A DNA stretch of 51,725 nucleotides, taken from Desulfococcaceae bacterium HSG9. GTDB lineage: Bacteria; Desulfobacterota; Desulfobacteria; Desulfobacterales; JAUCGF01. Where the stretch lies: assembly GCA_030378005.1 (NCBI GenBank), contig JAUCGF010000107.1:1-51725 (forward strand), in the 5' to 3' direction. Position numbers and translations under genes: made by a program. Below the pieces are notes generated by a model. It searched no databases. It was given only the letters and a program-made list of their open reading frames with translations, and was not told where the DNA came from. Shown here in pieces: positions 27,958-36,541 of this stretch; the stretch's first letter is position 1, and each line of letters begins with the position of its first letter.

Positions 27958-28380
27958 TTTTTACCGAACCATTGTTATACGTATGCGGAATTTCGGTTAA
28001 ACAGAGGAGGATGTCTAATGAACGCATATAAAATAAGTGTAAAGAAAAAACGGTTGTAAATATGCTTTCAAAAAAAATCAAGGCGGAAGTTTCAGGTTAT
28101 AAATATCAAAAAGTTTTATGAAATGTTACCAAAGGAGTGCAAGCTTCAGCTTGCGCGTGCCGCCACATAAAAACCAAATTGGAATATTATGACCCCACCT
28201 TGGCAATGATACGCCGCATGATCGCAGCGTTTATGAATATTCAAACGGTTAATCTATAACAATTCAATTTTGGTTTTTCAAAATCAGAGGAGTGCTGGAT
28301 TCAGCTTGCGTGTGCCGCCACAGAAAAACCAAAATTGAAATACTATATGTGAATGACTTTCTGAACAATTCCGCAAGTCA
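27958..28380. repeat. Intergenic with two direct copies of a palindrome-bearing repeat
   Basis: No gene is seen. Two copies of a roughly 60-base unit start at 28134 and 28289. Both contain GGAGTGC, a hairpin around TTCAGCTTGCG, then GTGCCGCCACA and AAAAACCAAA. They belong to the same loose REP family as the tandem array at 15161-15427. Confidence 0.6.
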
Positions 28381-29214
28381 TCATTTACGAATACATCTTC
28401 CGATAGAACCCGGTTGACATTTAATTCCATCCACCCAGGTCATGCCTTCAAGATTGGCACCATAAAAATAGACCGCAATTGTATAATGGTTGAAATACGA
28501 CCGCCTCATGTAAGTTTCATTATGATAAGATTCGAGGGGGCGGTTATGTTGCCGATAGGCTTCTTGCAAAACAGCTTTATAAAAATCGGCGTTTTGCAAA
28601 TTTGCACCACTAAAATCAGCATCCATCAGGCTGGCTTCAGAAAAATCGGTGCCCATCAAATTGGCGCCTTGTAAATCCGCACGATATAGATTCGCACGAT
28701 GCAAACGCGCTTTTTGAAGTTGTGCGAAACTTAATTGGGCGCTCATTAAATAGGCTTTCTCAAGGTTGGCACCTTGCAAGTTAGCGTGTTTAAAAACAGC
28801 GCCTCGCAACACCGAATTAAAAAGGTCCGCTCCCTGAAAATCAGCACCCATCGCATACACTCTGATAAGCTTGGCTAAACGCAGATAAGCGTCTTGCAGG
28901 TTCGCTTCCTGCAAATTTGCGTTATGCAAGTTTGCCTTTTCAAGATTGGCGCCTCTGAGGTTAGCTTTAGAAAGATTGGCTGATTCAAGGTTGGTTCCGC
29001 GAAGATCGGCACCTTCCAAATTTGCATTCGTCAGATTGGCCGACCTCAGACTCATCCCTTTAAGGTTGGCGCCGCTTAAATCACAATTACGACAATTTCT
29101 TTTAAATTTGTCCAACTTTTGCAGATCTTTTTTATCGTAGGCTGATATTTCCGCCGCACCGCTAAAGCCTAAGAGGAATAACATCGCCGCTGTTACCAAG
29201 AGTCTTTTTACCAT
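28381..29214 (-). CDS. Exported pentapeptide-repeat protein
   Basis: A 277-residue protein with a signal peptide (MVKRLLVTAAMLFLLGFSG, cleavage near residue 24) and more than 30 pentapeptide repeats of the form A-(D/N)-L-x-x from residue about 45 to 230. Such repeats fold into a right-handed four-sided helix. Two cysteines (RNCRNC) precede the repeats and two flank the end (IKCQPGSIGRC), possibly forming disulfides in the periplasm. The start is set at ATG 29214, preceded by AAGGAG; an upstream in-frame ATG at 29244 has no such site. Function is unknown. It is monocistronic, between the transposase graveyard and the dead toxin-antitoxin pair. Confidence 0.85.
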   Translation of the reverse strand: MVKRLLVTAAMLFLLGFSGAAEISAYDKKDLQKLDKFKRNCRNCDLSGANLKGMSLRSANLTNANLEGADLRGTNLESANLSKANLRGANLEKANLHNANLQEANLQDAYLRLAKLIRVYAMGADFQGADLFNSVLRGAVFKHANLQGANLEKAYLMSAQLSFAQLQKARLHRANLYRADLQGANLMGTDFSEASLMDADFSGANLQNADFYKAVLQEAYRQHNRPLESYHNETYMRRSYFNHYTIAVYFYGANLEGMTWVDGIKCQPGSIGRCIRK

Positions 29215-29341
29215 TTGATTCTCCTTTATTATATTGTTGTCCAATCAGGTGATACGAATATATAAAATATTCATTACCGCATTAAAAGCAAGGGAATGAG
29301 ACAGGTGAATTTTATGCTCACCAGAGATAACGAATTGAATA

Positions 29342-29711
29342 TTATGTAATAAAATAAGCGGGTCCGGAGTAAGAATGATTAACGAATGCTCAATGGCTTG
29401 GCATATAAGAGCATACGGTCAAAAGGATCTTTGTGGGGAGTCGCAGTTTACACAGGTACAGAGTGCCTTGTTCTGACAAATCCAAAGGCATGATCAAGTG
29501 TCTCTTACGCTCTTTGGGAATAAATTGATCCGGGGCAAGCGGAAAAACCAATTTGCCAAGATGATATTTAAGATTGATTTACAAGGCCGAAACAGTACTT
29601 AAACAGACTTCATTTTTATGATCGGCAAAAGCATCAATCGCATTGGATGAAAGATTTTCACGCCCCCTGAGTCAACCAGAGAAAAGTGCAAGTATTGAGG
29701 AAAAGTTTCAC
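29342..29711 (-). pseudogene. Decayed VapC-like PIN-domain toxin
   Basis: The start GTG at 29711 overlaps the restored stop of the antitoxin, as is usual for such pairs. The frame opens with VKLFLNTCTFLWLTQGA, matching the PIN N-terminus (LLDTCTFLWL) but with the first catalytic Asp changed to Asn. A stop follows. In other frames one can read AFADHKNEVCLSTVS, then LKYHLGKLVFPLAPDQFIP, then DPFDRMLLYAKPL, and finally IEHSLIILTPDPLI. Thus the full PIN sequence is present in order but broken by several frameshifts and at least one stop. It would have cut RNA in its active form. Confidence 0.75.
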
Positions 29712-29979
29712 GAGCCTTCGCCATTAAAATCGGCAACAATATCACCCGGGAGAGGTTCAAAAAAGCATCGCAAATTTGAAAGTCGGGATATTCTTTGCCC
29801 GCCAGACCAATCGGGCGTTTTTTATTTGGGAGTACCGCAATCGGTTTTATTTCAGCAATAGGCACATTCCGTTTACATACGATTACAGTTTCTCCGTTAG
29901 TGATTTTTTTGAGATAGCTTGAGAAATGGGCCTTTAGCATATTTATATCTAAGTTTATTATAGTCCCATTATAAGTCAT
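29708..29979 (-). pseudogene. Phd/YefM-family antitoxin with homopolymer frameshift
   Basis: Residues about 5-50 read as a Phd/YefM antitoxin (TIINLDINMLKAHFSSYLKK, then VCKRNVPIAEIKPI). The C-terminal toxin-binding tail is recovered by adding one base in a run of six A (29759-29764 on the plus strand): RPIGLAGKEYPDFQICDAF continues as FEPLPGDIVADFNGEGS and stops at 29708, overlapping the toxin start by four bases. As sequenced, the frame instead runs on to 29599 through unrelated residues. The N-terminal DNA-binding half could still be made. Confidence 0.75.
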
Positions 29980-30218
29980 CTTGTTGGTTATGTCAATGAC
30001 CTATAAATCTGATGCTTACCCTAAGTATTTAAAAAATTAATTGAAAATTAAGAATTAATTGGTCGGTATATTTATGGTTGACTTTTAAAAAGCATAATAA
30101 TAAATAAATTATAATTTATTAGGCATCCTGCATTTATCACCGAAGATAAGAATTAGGTCAAGGGGATGTCATTTATTACATTCGTAGTTTTGAATAACAT
30201 ATAAAAAAGGAGGGTAAC
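29980..30218. other. Upstream region of TRAP operon 1
   Basis: AT-rich, no gene seen. The strong ribosome site AAAGGAGGG for dctP sits at its right end. No confident -35/-10 or sigma-54 element was found. Confidence 0.4.
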
Positions 30219-31235
30219 ATGCAAATCAGGAAAGTATGGTTAGTGTCGTTTTTTTGTGTTCTATTGGCAATTATGGTATTGAGCCCCGGCCTCACAAAGG
30301 CCAAAACATTAACACTCAAAGTGTCGCATCAGTTTGCCGCCGGAGATGTTCGTGACCAAATGGCGCGTGTATTTGGCGATATGGTTACGAAAAAAACGAA
30401 CGGTGAGATCAAATTTCGTTACTATCCGGCCAAATCGCTGTATAAACCCAAAGCGCAATGGGATGCCATGCGCAAAGGGGCGCTGGATATGTCAGTCTTT
30501 CCGCTGGATTACGCTTCCGGCAAAGTACCCCAGTTATCAATCACACTCATGCCCTGTTCGGTGACAAGCATTAAACAGGGATTGACTTGGAGGGATAAGC
30601 CCATTGGTAAAAAAGTAAATGCGCTCATGGAAAAAAACGGCGTCCGCAATCTGGTTTGGGCATGGTTTGACGGCGGTATGGGCAGTAAAATCAGGCAAAT
30701 CAAGGTCCCGACAGATGTAAAAGACACCAAGCTGCGTGCGGCCGGTAAAAAATTTGAATTTATGATGCGTGAAGCCGGTGCTTCGATCACCAGCATGCCG
30801 TCATCCGAAACTTACCATGCGCTGTCCACCGGCGTTTTAGACACCATGATGACATCATCGGCCTCGTTTGTTTCCTACCGGCTTTATGAAGTGCTCAAAT
30901 ATATCAATGCCCCGCGTGATTACTCAATTTGGTACATGGCCGAAAATCTGGTTATTTCCCAAAAAACATGGGAGCGACTTTCCCCTGAGCAACAAAAAAT
31001 TTTCAACGAAGTTGCTGAGGAGATGCATAAGAATTGGGTGGTTCAAAATTTCAAGAGCTTGGTTGACAAGCTCATTGAAGCATATACCAAAGCAGGCGTT
31101 GAAATCCATTACATGACCAAAGCGGAATTTGATCAATGGCTGGCATTTGCTCAAAAAACTGCTTGGAAAGAGTATGCCGACAAAGTGGAAGGCGGTCAGG
31201 AATTTCTTGATCTGGCGTTGGATGCTATGAAGTAA
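30219..31235 (+). CDS. TRAP transporter solute-binding protein (DctP family), system 1
   Basis: A 338-residue periplasmic binding protein with a signal peptide (about 1-27, ending LTKAKT). It has the family pattern LKVSHQFAAGDV at the mature N-terminus and DTKLRAAGKKFEFMMREAG with the conserved substrate-carboxylate Arg. SPEQQKIFNEVAEEM is another DctP signature. It delivers an organic acid to the membrane subunits. It is separated from dctQ by 144 bases containing a long hairpin, which would let dctP be made in excess. The substrate is unknown; the downstream malonyl-CoA-synthetase-like gene hints at a dicarboxylate such as malonate. Confidence 0.92.
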   Translation: MQIRKVWLVSFFCVLLAIMVLSPGLTKAKTLTLKVSHQFAAGDVRDQMARVFGDMVTKKTNGEIKFRYYPAKSLYKPKAQWDAMRKGALDMSVFPLDYASGKVPQLSITLMPCSVTSIKQGLTWRDKPIGKKVNALMEKNGVRNLVWAWFDGGMGSKIRQIKVPTDVKDTKLRAAGKKFEFMMREAGASITSMPSSETYHALSTGVLDTMMTSSASFVSYRLYEVLKYINAPRDYSIWYMAENLVISQKTWERLSPEQQKIFNEVAEEMHKNWVVQNFKSLVDKLIEAYTKAGVEIHYMTKAEFDQWLAFAQKTAWKEYADKVEGGQEFLDLALDAMK

Positions 31236-31240
31236 TCTGA

Positions 31241-31329
31241 ATTCCAAATAACAAACTTCAAATATCAAATAAACTCCAAAAATCCAAATATTGAAATTTG
31301 GGAGTTGGGGTTTATTTGTTGTTTGGAAT
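31241..31329. repeat. Palindrome between dctP and dctQ of TRAP system 1
   Basis: ATTCCAAATAACAAAC at the left pairs with TTTGTTGTTTGGAAT at the right, and inner CAAATAAACTCC pairs with GGGTTTATTTG, forming an imperfect 89-base hairpin just after the dctP stop. Probably a transcript-stabilising or attenuating hairpin, or a REP element. Confidence 0.65.
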
Positions 31330-31379
31330 GTGTACTCTTTCGATGGCCTTTTAAACCACTAAATCGGATAATCACTGCA

Positions 31380-31955
31380 ATGAAAAAAGCATTTGGTGTA
31401 TTTTGTAAAATCATAGATGGACTTACCGTTCTCACTGGCTGGATCGCCGCTTTATGCTTGGTTGCGGCGGCTCTGATTGTCACCGAAGCGGTGATCGTGC
31501 GGAAGTTGTTGGGAATTTCCACGATCTGGCAAATCGAAGCATCGGTTTTTTTGCTGATTTTCACCGTTTTCGTTGGTGCCCCTTTTGTTCAGAAAAATGA
31601 GCATCACCTTAATGTGGACTTGGTGATTATTCATCTGACTCCGCGCACACGCGAGATCACTCTCATCGTCGTCTCAATTATCTCATGTCTGCTGACCGCT
31701 ATTATCGCCTGGTACGCCTGGCCCATGTGGTGGGAAACAGTCGTCAATAACGAACATTCCGAATCGTTGTGGGGGCCGCCGTTATGGATACCCCATTTTT
31801 TTCTTCCTCTGGGAATGAGCCTCCTGTTTTTACAATATATTGTTTATATAGGAAATAAGATTAAAGACCTGCACGAGGGGCGAATTGTGGAGCAGGCGAT
31901 TCCATCCGAACTCGCGGATGTGAAGCTGCCTGAAAAGGAAGGTGCGCATGAATGA
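31380..31955 (+). CDS. TRAP transporter small membrane subunit (DctQ family), system 1
   Basis: A 191-residue protein with four membrane helices and the DctQ features FVGAPFVQKNEHHLNVDL and LWIPHFFLPLGMSLL. The start is set at ATG 31380 (MKKAFGVFCKIIDG), which fits family length; an earlier in-frame ATG at 31305 lies inside the intercistronic palindrome. It overlaps dctM by 8 bases. It links the binding protein to the large transport subunit in the inner membrane. Confidence 0.9.
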   Translation: MKKAFGVFCKIIDGLTVLTGWIAALCLVAAALIVTEAVIVRKLLGISTIWQIEASVFLLIFTVFVGAPFVQKNEHHLNVDLVIIHLTPRTREITLIVVSIISCLLTAIIAWYAWPMWWETVVNNEHSESLWGPPLWIPHFFLPLGMSLLFLQYIVYIGNKIKDLHEGRIVEQAIPSELADVKLPEKEGAHE

Positions 31956-33285
31956 ATACGTATTGGCGTTGCTTTTATTCGGATGCGCTTTCGGCCTGCT
32001 GATCTCCGGAATTCCGATATGGTCAGGATTAGCCGGTATATCGATCCTGTTTATTTTAATTTTTTCACCTCACTTGATGACCACTCTGCCTTATGTTCTG
32101 CATGGCAGCATGGACAGTTTTGCACTTCTGGCCATCCCTCTTTTTATCCTGCTGAGTGCGCCGATTGCCGAGTCGGATGCCAGCCGCGACCTTTATGAGA
32201 CGCTTCATAAATGGCTCCATAAAATTCCCGGAGGGCTTGGCATTGCCAATATGGTAGGATGTGGCATCTTTGCGGCGTTATGCGGTTCAAGTCCGGCAAC
32301 AGCCGCGGCTATCGGCGGCATCGGTATTCCTGAAATGCGCCGGCGCGGATATTCACCAGCTCTTGCCACCGGCCTGATAGCTCATGCAGGCACTTTCGGA
32401 ATTCTGATTCCTCCCAGCGTAACCATGATTCTGTATGGCGTGGCCACCGAAACATCCATTGGCAAATGCTTTATCGCCGGTATTGTTCCGGGTATTTTGC
32501 TCGTGCTGTTAAGCTGTTTATGGGTGGCGATTGTGTTTTTCTACCGCAGATTCAGACCGGCCAAACCGGGGGCAGTGTATTATATCGAAGAAAAAGCGGT
32601 TGAGGAAAAATTTTCCTGGCCCGAAAAATTTGCTTCTTTGATTAAAGTGTTGCCGTTTGTGCTGATTATTATCGGAATCATGGGATCATTATACGGCGGA
32701 TGGGCAACGCCTAGCGAAGCCGGAGGTTTGGGCGCGGTTATGTCGCTGGTTTTTGTGATGGTGATCTATAAAATTTTTCGTCCTCCCCAACTGAAGAAAA
32801 TTTTTATCAAAGCACTCAATGAAAGCAGCATGATATTGATGATCATGGCTGCGGCGCTGTTGTTCTCATGGGTTTCTTCCGACCTGTACGCCACTCAGGC
32901 GTTAGGCGAACTGATTTTAAAACTGCCTCTGGGAAAATGGGGCATTATTTTCGTTATCAATATTTTGCTTCTGATATTGGGGTGTTTCATACCGCCGGCC
33001 GCTGTTATTTTGATGGTGGCTCCTTTGCTGCTGCCAATTATCCAGGGGTTGGGATTTGATCCGATTTGGTTTGCGGTGATTATGACGGTTAATCTGGAGA
33101 TCGGCTTGGTAACGCCTCCAGTGGGTTTAAATCTGTATGTTGTTAAAAATATCGCCCCCGATATACCCATGTCGCAAGTCTTGTTAGGCGTGGTACCATT
33201 TATCCTGATCGACTGTCTGGTGATTGTTTGTTTATGTATCTGGCCGGAATTGGCGGTGTGGCTTCCCAATAAAATGATCGGATAA
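31948..33285 (+). CDS. TRAP transporter large membrane subunit (DctM family), system 1
   Basis: A 445-residue protein with about 12 membrane helices; the ion-coupled transport subunit. Typical DctM motifs: AIPLFILLSAPIAES, CGSSPATAAAIGGIGIPEM, GTFGILIPPSV and LVTPPVGLNLYVVK. The start is ATG 31948, preceded by AAGGAAGG, overlapping the dctQ stop. Downstream is a palindromic element, then an acyl-CoA ligase on the same strand. Confidence 0.94.
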   Translation: MNEYVLALLLFGCAFGLLISGIPIWSGLAGISILFILIFSPHLMTTLPYVLHGSMDSFALLAIPLFILLSAPIAESDASRDLYETLHKWLHKIPGGLGIANMVGCGIFAALCGSSPATAAAIGGIGIPEMRRRGYSPALATGLIAHAGTFGILIPPSVTMILYGVATETSIGKCFIAGIVPGILLVLLSCLWVAIVFFYRRFRPAKPGAVYYIEEKAVEEKFSWPEKFASLIKVLPFVLIIIGIMGSLYGGWATPSEAGGLGAVMSLVFVMVIYKIFRPPQLKKIFIKALNESSMILMIMAAALLFSWVSSDLYATQALGELILKLPLGKWGIIFVINILLLILGCFIPPAAVILMVAPLLLPIIQGLGFDPIWFAVIMTVNLEIGLVTPPVGLNLYVVKNIAPDIPMSQVLLGVVPFILIDCLVIVCLCIWPELAVWLPNKMIG

Positions 33286-33298
33286 AGAATCTTCTATA

Positions 33299-33428
33299 TT
33301 GGGCAACCACAAGGGATTGCCCCTACGATGGGAATGCCCGAAATAAATGTAGAGGAGCTCCCCTTGCAGTTGCCCCTATGGTGGAAATGTTCGATAAAAT
33401 GTAGGGGCAATCCCTTGTGGTTGCCCAA
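33299..33428. repeat. Palindromic element with near-perfect long arms
   Basis: A 130-bp unit whose first 28 bases (beginning TTGGGCAACCACAAGGG) are the reverse complement of its last 28. The internal part has a further partial palindrome (GAGGAGCTCC). It lies between dctM and the ligase gene and can form a stable hairpin in the transcript. It carries no coding sequence, so is MITE-like. Confidence 0.75.
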
Positions 33429-33451
33429 TCCGAATACTGAATGAGGATTAA

Positions 33452-34984
33452 ATGAAACCTGAATCTATAAGCGCATGGTTTGAAAAAATTGTCGCCCTGC
33501 AAGGCGCGAAAACTGCGATTACTTTTTTACGCAATGGCCAGATAGAAACCGAACTGACCTATTCAGAGCTAAACCGGGATAAAAATCAGTTTGCGAATAC
33601 GCTGATTGAGCTTAACGTCAAAAAGGGCGACCGCGTTATTCTTTTTATTGAAAAATCGTTGATAGCGGTCACCGCCCATTTTGCTCTGCAAAAGTTAGGA
33701 GCGATTGCCGTTCCGCTCAATCCGGGATTTAAACGCAATGAGCTGGAATATTTGCTTAATGATGCGGATGCTGAATTGGTGATCGCGGACCCGGAAAAAA
33801 AAGAGCTGATTCATGCAATCGATCATGATATTCAAATTTTAGAAATTGCCTCGCTAAAACCATATCAGGAGATCAGTTTTTTCAGAAACGCGCCGAAATC
33901 ATCGCCTGCCACGGAAATCAATGCCGATGACCCCGGGCTTATTATCTACACATCTGGAACCACCGGAAACCCCAAAGGCGCTGTTCTCACACAAAGCAAT
34001 CTGGTGCATGATGCCCGCAATATTATCAAAATTTGGGAAATCACCGATAGTGATGTGCTTTGCCACGCGCTGCCCCTTTTTCATGTTCACGGTCTTTGTT
34101 TTGCGCTGCACACAGCGTTGCTTACCGGGGCGCAGGTCATCATGCCCGATCAGTTTAAACCTGATGTTATCTTAGATGTGTTGTCTAACGGAGTGCAAGA
34201 GAGCCATTGCACGATGTTTATGGCGGTTCCAGCCATGTACACGAAATTGACAGATCATTTAGGAGATAAAGAACTCCGGTTGAAAAGTATGCGCTTAATG
34301 ACTTCCGGCTCGGCTCCACTGCTGACTAAAGATTTCGATTTCATTAAAAACGCCTTCGGCCATGAGCCGGTGGAACGCGAGGGCATGTCCGAAACCGGCA
34401 TGAATTTTTCCAATCCCGTAAGAGGGAAAAGAAAACCCGGTTCCATTGGCATTCCCCTGCCGAATGTTCAGGTTCGCATTGTCGATCAGAATATTTTTAA
34501 AGATGTCAGCCCCGGTGAGGTGGGCGAAATATGGTTGAAAAGCCCGTCAATTACACCCGGTTATTGGCGCAAACCCGCAGAAACCGCCGCCACTTTTGAA
34601 GATGGCTGGTTTCGCACCGGTGATTTGGGCAAAATTGATGAAGATGGCTACTATTATCTAACGGATCGTATCAAACATATCATTATCACGGGCGGTGAAA
34701 ATGTTTCCGCCAAAGAAGTGGAAACTGTAATCAACCGTATCCACGGTGTTGTCGAATCTTCGGTTGTGGGCCTCACAGATGAAAAATGGGGTGAAAAAGT
34801 GGCCGCCGCGGTTGTTACTTTTTCGGATACGAACTTAGACGCCGTCGCTGTTAAGGCTTTTTGCAAGGACAATCTGCACAACTGGAAATGCCCCAAAGAG
34901 ATACAATTCGTAGAGGAAATTCCCAAAAATACAATGGGCAAGGTGCTTAAAGAAGAAGTCAAGCGGCTTTTCGGGAATGTTTGA
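33452..34984 (+). CDS. AMP-forming acyl-CoA synthetase, malonyl-CoA synthetase-like
   Basis: A 510-residue adenylate-forming ligase in the cytoplasm. P-loop-like motif YTSGTTGNPKGAVLTQ at about 168-183; the acyl-pocket region ALPLFHVHGLCFALHTALL, FMAVPAMYTKL and REGMSETGMNFSNPVRGKRK resembles MatB (malonyl-CoA synthetase), whose equivalent is RYGMTETNMNTSNP. C-terminal motifs are GWFRTGDLGKIDEDGYYYL and the catalytic Lys in PKNTMGKVLK. It probably activates malonate or a similar acid imported by the TRAP system just upstream on the same strand (inference from neighbourhood). Other carboxylates are possible; certain as a ligase, moderate for the substrate. Confidence 0.8.
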   Translation: MKPESISAWFEKIVALQGAKTAITFLRNGQIETELTYSELNRDKNQFANTLIELNVKKGDRVILFIEKSLIAVTAHFALQKLGAIAVPLNPGFKRNELEYLLNDADAELVIADPEKKELIHAIDHDIQILEIASLKPYQEISFFRNAPKSSPATEINADDPGLIIYTSGTTGNPKGAVLTQSNLVHDARNIIKIWEITDSDVLCHALPLFHVHGLCFALHTALLTGAQVIMPDQFKPDVILDVLSNGVQESHCTMFMAVPAMYTKLTDHLGDKELRLKSMRLMTSGSAPLLTKDFDFIKNAFGHEPVEREGMSETGMNFSNPVRGKRKPGSIGIPLPNVQVRIVDQNIFKDVSPGEVGEIWLKSPSITPGYWRKPAETAATFEDGWFRTGDLGKIDEDGYYYLTDRIKHIIITGGENVSAKEVETVINRIHGVVESSVVGLTDEKWGEKVAAAVVTFSDTNLDAVAVKAFCKDNLHNWKCPKEIQFVEEIPKNTMGKVLKEEVKRLFGNV

Positions 34985-35159
34985 TTACATCCCGGAAACC
35001 TTCATTAATAAGACATGAGGAGGGGCAAATCTCAGTTTGACCTTTTCTTAAGAATATAATCGCACAACTTTAAAATCATATTTCAAAGGTCAAACGGAGA
35101 TTTTCACCCTTCATATTTAGTTTTGATTTATTTTGCAAAAACTTTTTTTATTCATTTAT

Positions 35160-35407
35160 TCTTGACACGATATACCCAACCATTACTGCAATGTTTTATG
35201 GAGAATCCGCCGATCAAAGGCGGCGATGAAAAGAGGTGGACCGCTTCTTACATTGAAACCCGCCATCAATGGCTGAAATATCACGAAAAAAAGATCCTTC
35301 GCAAGACAATCTATCGAACGCAGACTTTTTTGAATGAAATCACTCGGGATAATTGGAATTTAGATAAATTACCGGTGAATGCGAACGATGTTAACGTAAC
35401 AACCTAA
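35160..35407 (+). pseudogene. C-terminal fragment resembling GH46 chitosanase
   Basis: An open frame (from ATG 35123) whose useful part starts near 35180 and reads FMENPPIKGGDEKRWTASYI, then TRHQWLKYHEKKILRKTIYR, then FLNEITRDNWNLDKLPVNAN. This resembles the C-terminus of GH46 chitosanase-type proteins (E-W--YV--R--WL--HSN-LLR-TVYRM--F). The catalytic N-terminal part, with its Glu and Asp, is absent, and the first 20 residues look like read-through. It ends 15 bases before the DUF3616 gene. Treat as a gene relic; the family call is from memory of the pattern. Confidence 0.45.
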
Positions 35408-35422
35408 AAAGGAGAAATAACA

Positions 35423-36541
35423 ATGACGTATTCAGATCAACATAAATTCGGCAGTACTGTTTCAAGATGTTTTTTGGCAGTTTTACTGATCCCTTTGATT
35501 CTGGTTTACACTCAATCAATAAGCAAAGCAGAACCAAAATTAATCAAAAATATTACCCTTGAGGGTGATCTCATCAAACAAGATAAAAAACCCAATATCA
35601 GGGACAATATCAGTGGTATATCAATAAAAGGGGATATTCTCGTAGTCGGCTCGGATGAGGGAGCCGATATTCTGGTATTTAAAAAAGAAGACGATCTTAA
35701 ATATAATGAGGCAGCGCAAGCTTGTATTCCTCTTGACGGGAAATCCTGTGGAAAGGAACGTAAGGGAACGGAAATTGATATCGAAGGCATTGCCTGGAGC
35801 AAGAAATATCTTTATGTTATCGGGTCCCATTCCAGGGCGCGAAAGCGTGTGAAAGCGGATAAATCATCAGCTGAAAATAGGAAACGCCTTGAAACCGTTA
35901 AGATTGAACCAACGCGCGAGCAGTTGTTTCGTTTAAAATTAGATAAAGAAGGAAAGATTGTCGATGGATCAAAAGTCAAAAAGATAAGCCTGCGTAATCT
36001 TTTTGCCAATCACAAAACCTTATCACTTTTTCAGACCATTCCCAGCAAGGAAAATGGTATAGATATTGAGGGATTGGCAGTTAAGAAGGTCGATGACAAG
36101 GACCGCCTCTACCTCGGGTTTCGTGGTCCGGTTCTGCGCGGCAACCACGCAATTATTATGATCCTGGACTTTAAAAAAGATAAGTTCAAGTTAAAAAAGA
36201 ACGATCCCAAAATTCATTATGTCAATCTGGATGGCCGCGGTATCCGAGGAATGACCGAAACGGGAAACGGTGGTTTCATACTATTGGCCGGACCTGTAGG
36301 TGATGCCAAGATGGATAATGAAAAAACCCGCTACCAGTTATATTTCTGGAACGGTGAAGAGGACGATGTGGCCGGCGTTGTTAGAAAACCATTGTGCAGC
36401 GTACCTGTCCGCAAAGGTGCCAAAGCGGAAGGCATTGAACTGTTGAACAAGGGCAAGGCAGATGCGGACGATTACCAATTTGTTGTGGTTTATGATGGCG
36501 CTAAAAAGGGTGGCGCCACCTTCTTCACATGTAAACCATGA
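35423..36541 (+). CDS. Exported DUF3616-like protein
   Basis: A 372-residue protein with an N-terminal signal or anchor helix (about 14-34). The remainder resembles DUF3616: ISGISIKGDILVVGSDEG, GTEIDIEGIAWSKKYLYVIG, IDIEGLAVKK, LYLGFRGPVLRGNHAII and RGIRGMTETGNGGFILLAG, a beta-propeller-like pattern in which the motif D-I-E-G-(I/L)-A recurs in blades. Function unknown; likely extracytoplasmic. Strong ribosome site AAAAGGAG. Its stop abuts the stop of the convergent acetyltransferase gene with no spacer. The two cysteines at the ends of the mature region could pair. Confidence 0.75.
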   Translation: MTYSDQHKFGSTVSRCFLAVLLIPLILVYTQSISKAEPKLIKNITLEGDLIKQDKKPNIRDNISGISIKGDILVVGSDEGADILVFKKEDDLKYNEAAQACIPLDGKSCGKERKGTEIDIEGIAWSKKYLYVIGSHSRARKRVKADKSSAENRKRLETVKIEPTREQLFRLKLDKEGKIVDGSKVKKISLRNLFANHKTLSLFQTIPSKENGIDIEGLAVKKVDDKDRLYLGFRGPVLRGNHAIIMILDFKKDKFKLKKNDPKIHYVNLDGRGIRGMTETGNGGFILLAGPVGDAKMDNEKTRYQLYFWNGEEDDVAGVVRKPLCSVPVRKGAKAEGIELLNKGKADADDYQFVVVYDGAKKGGATFFTCKP

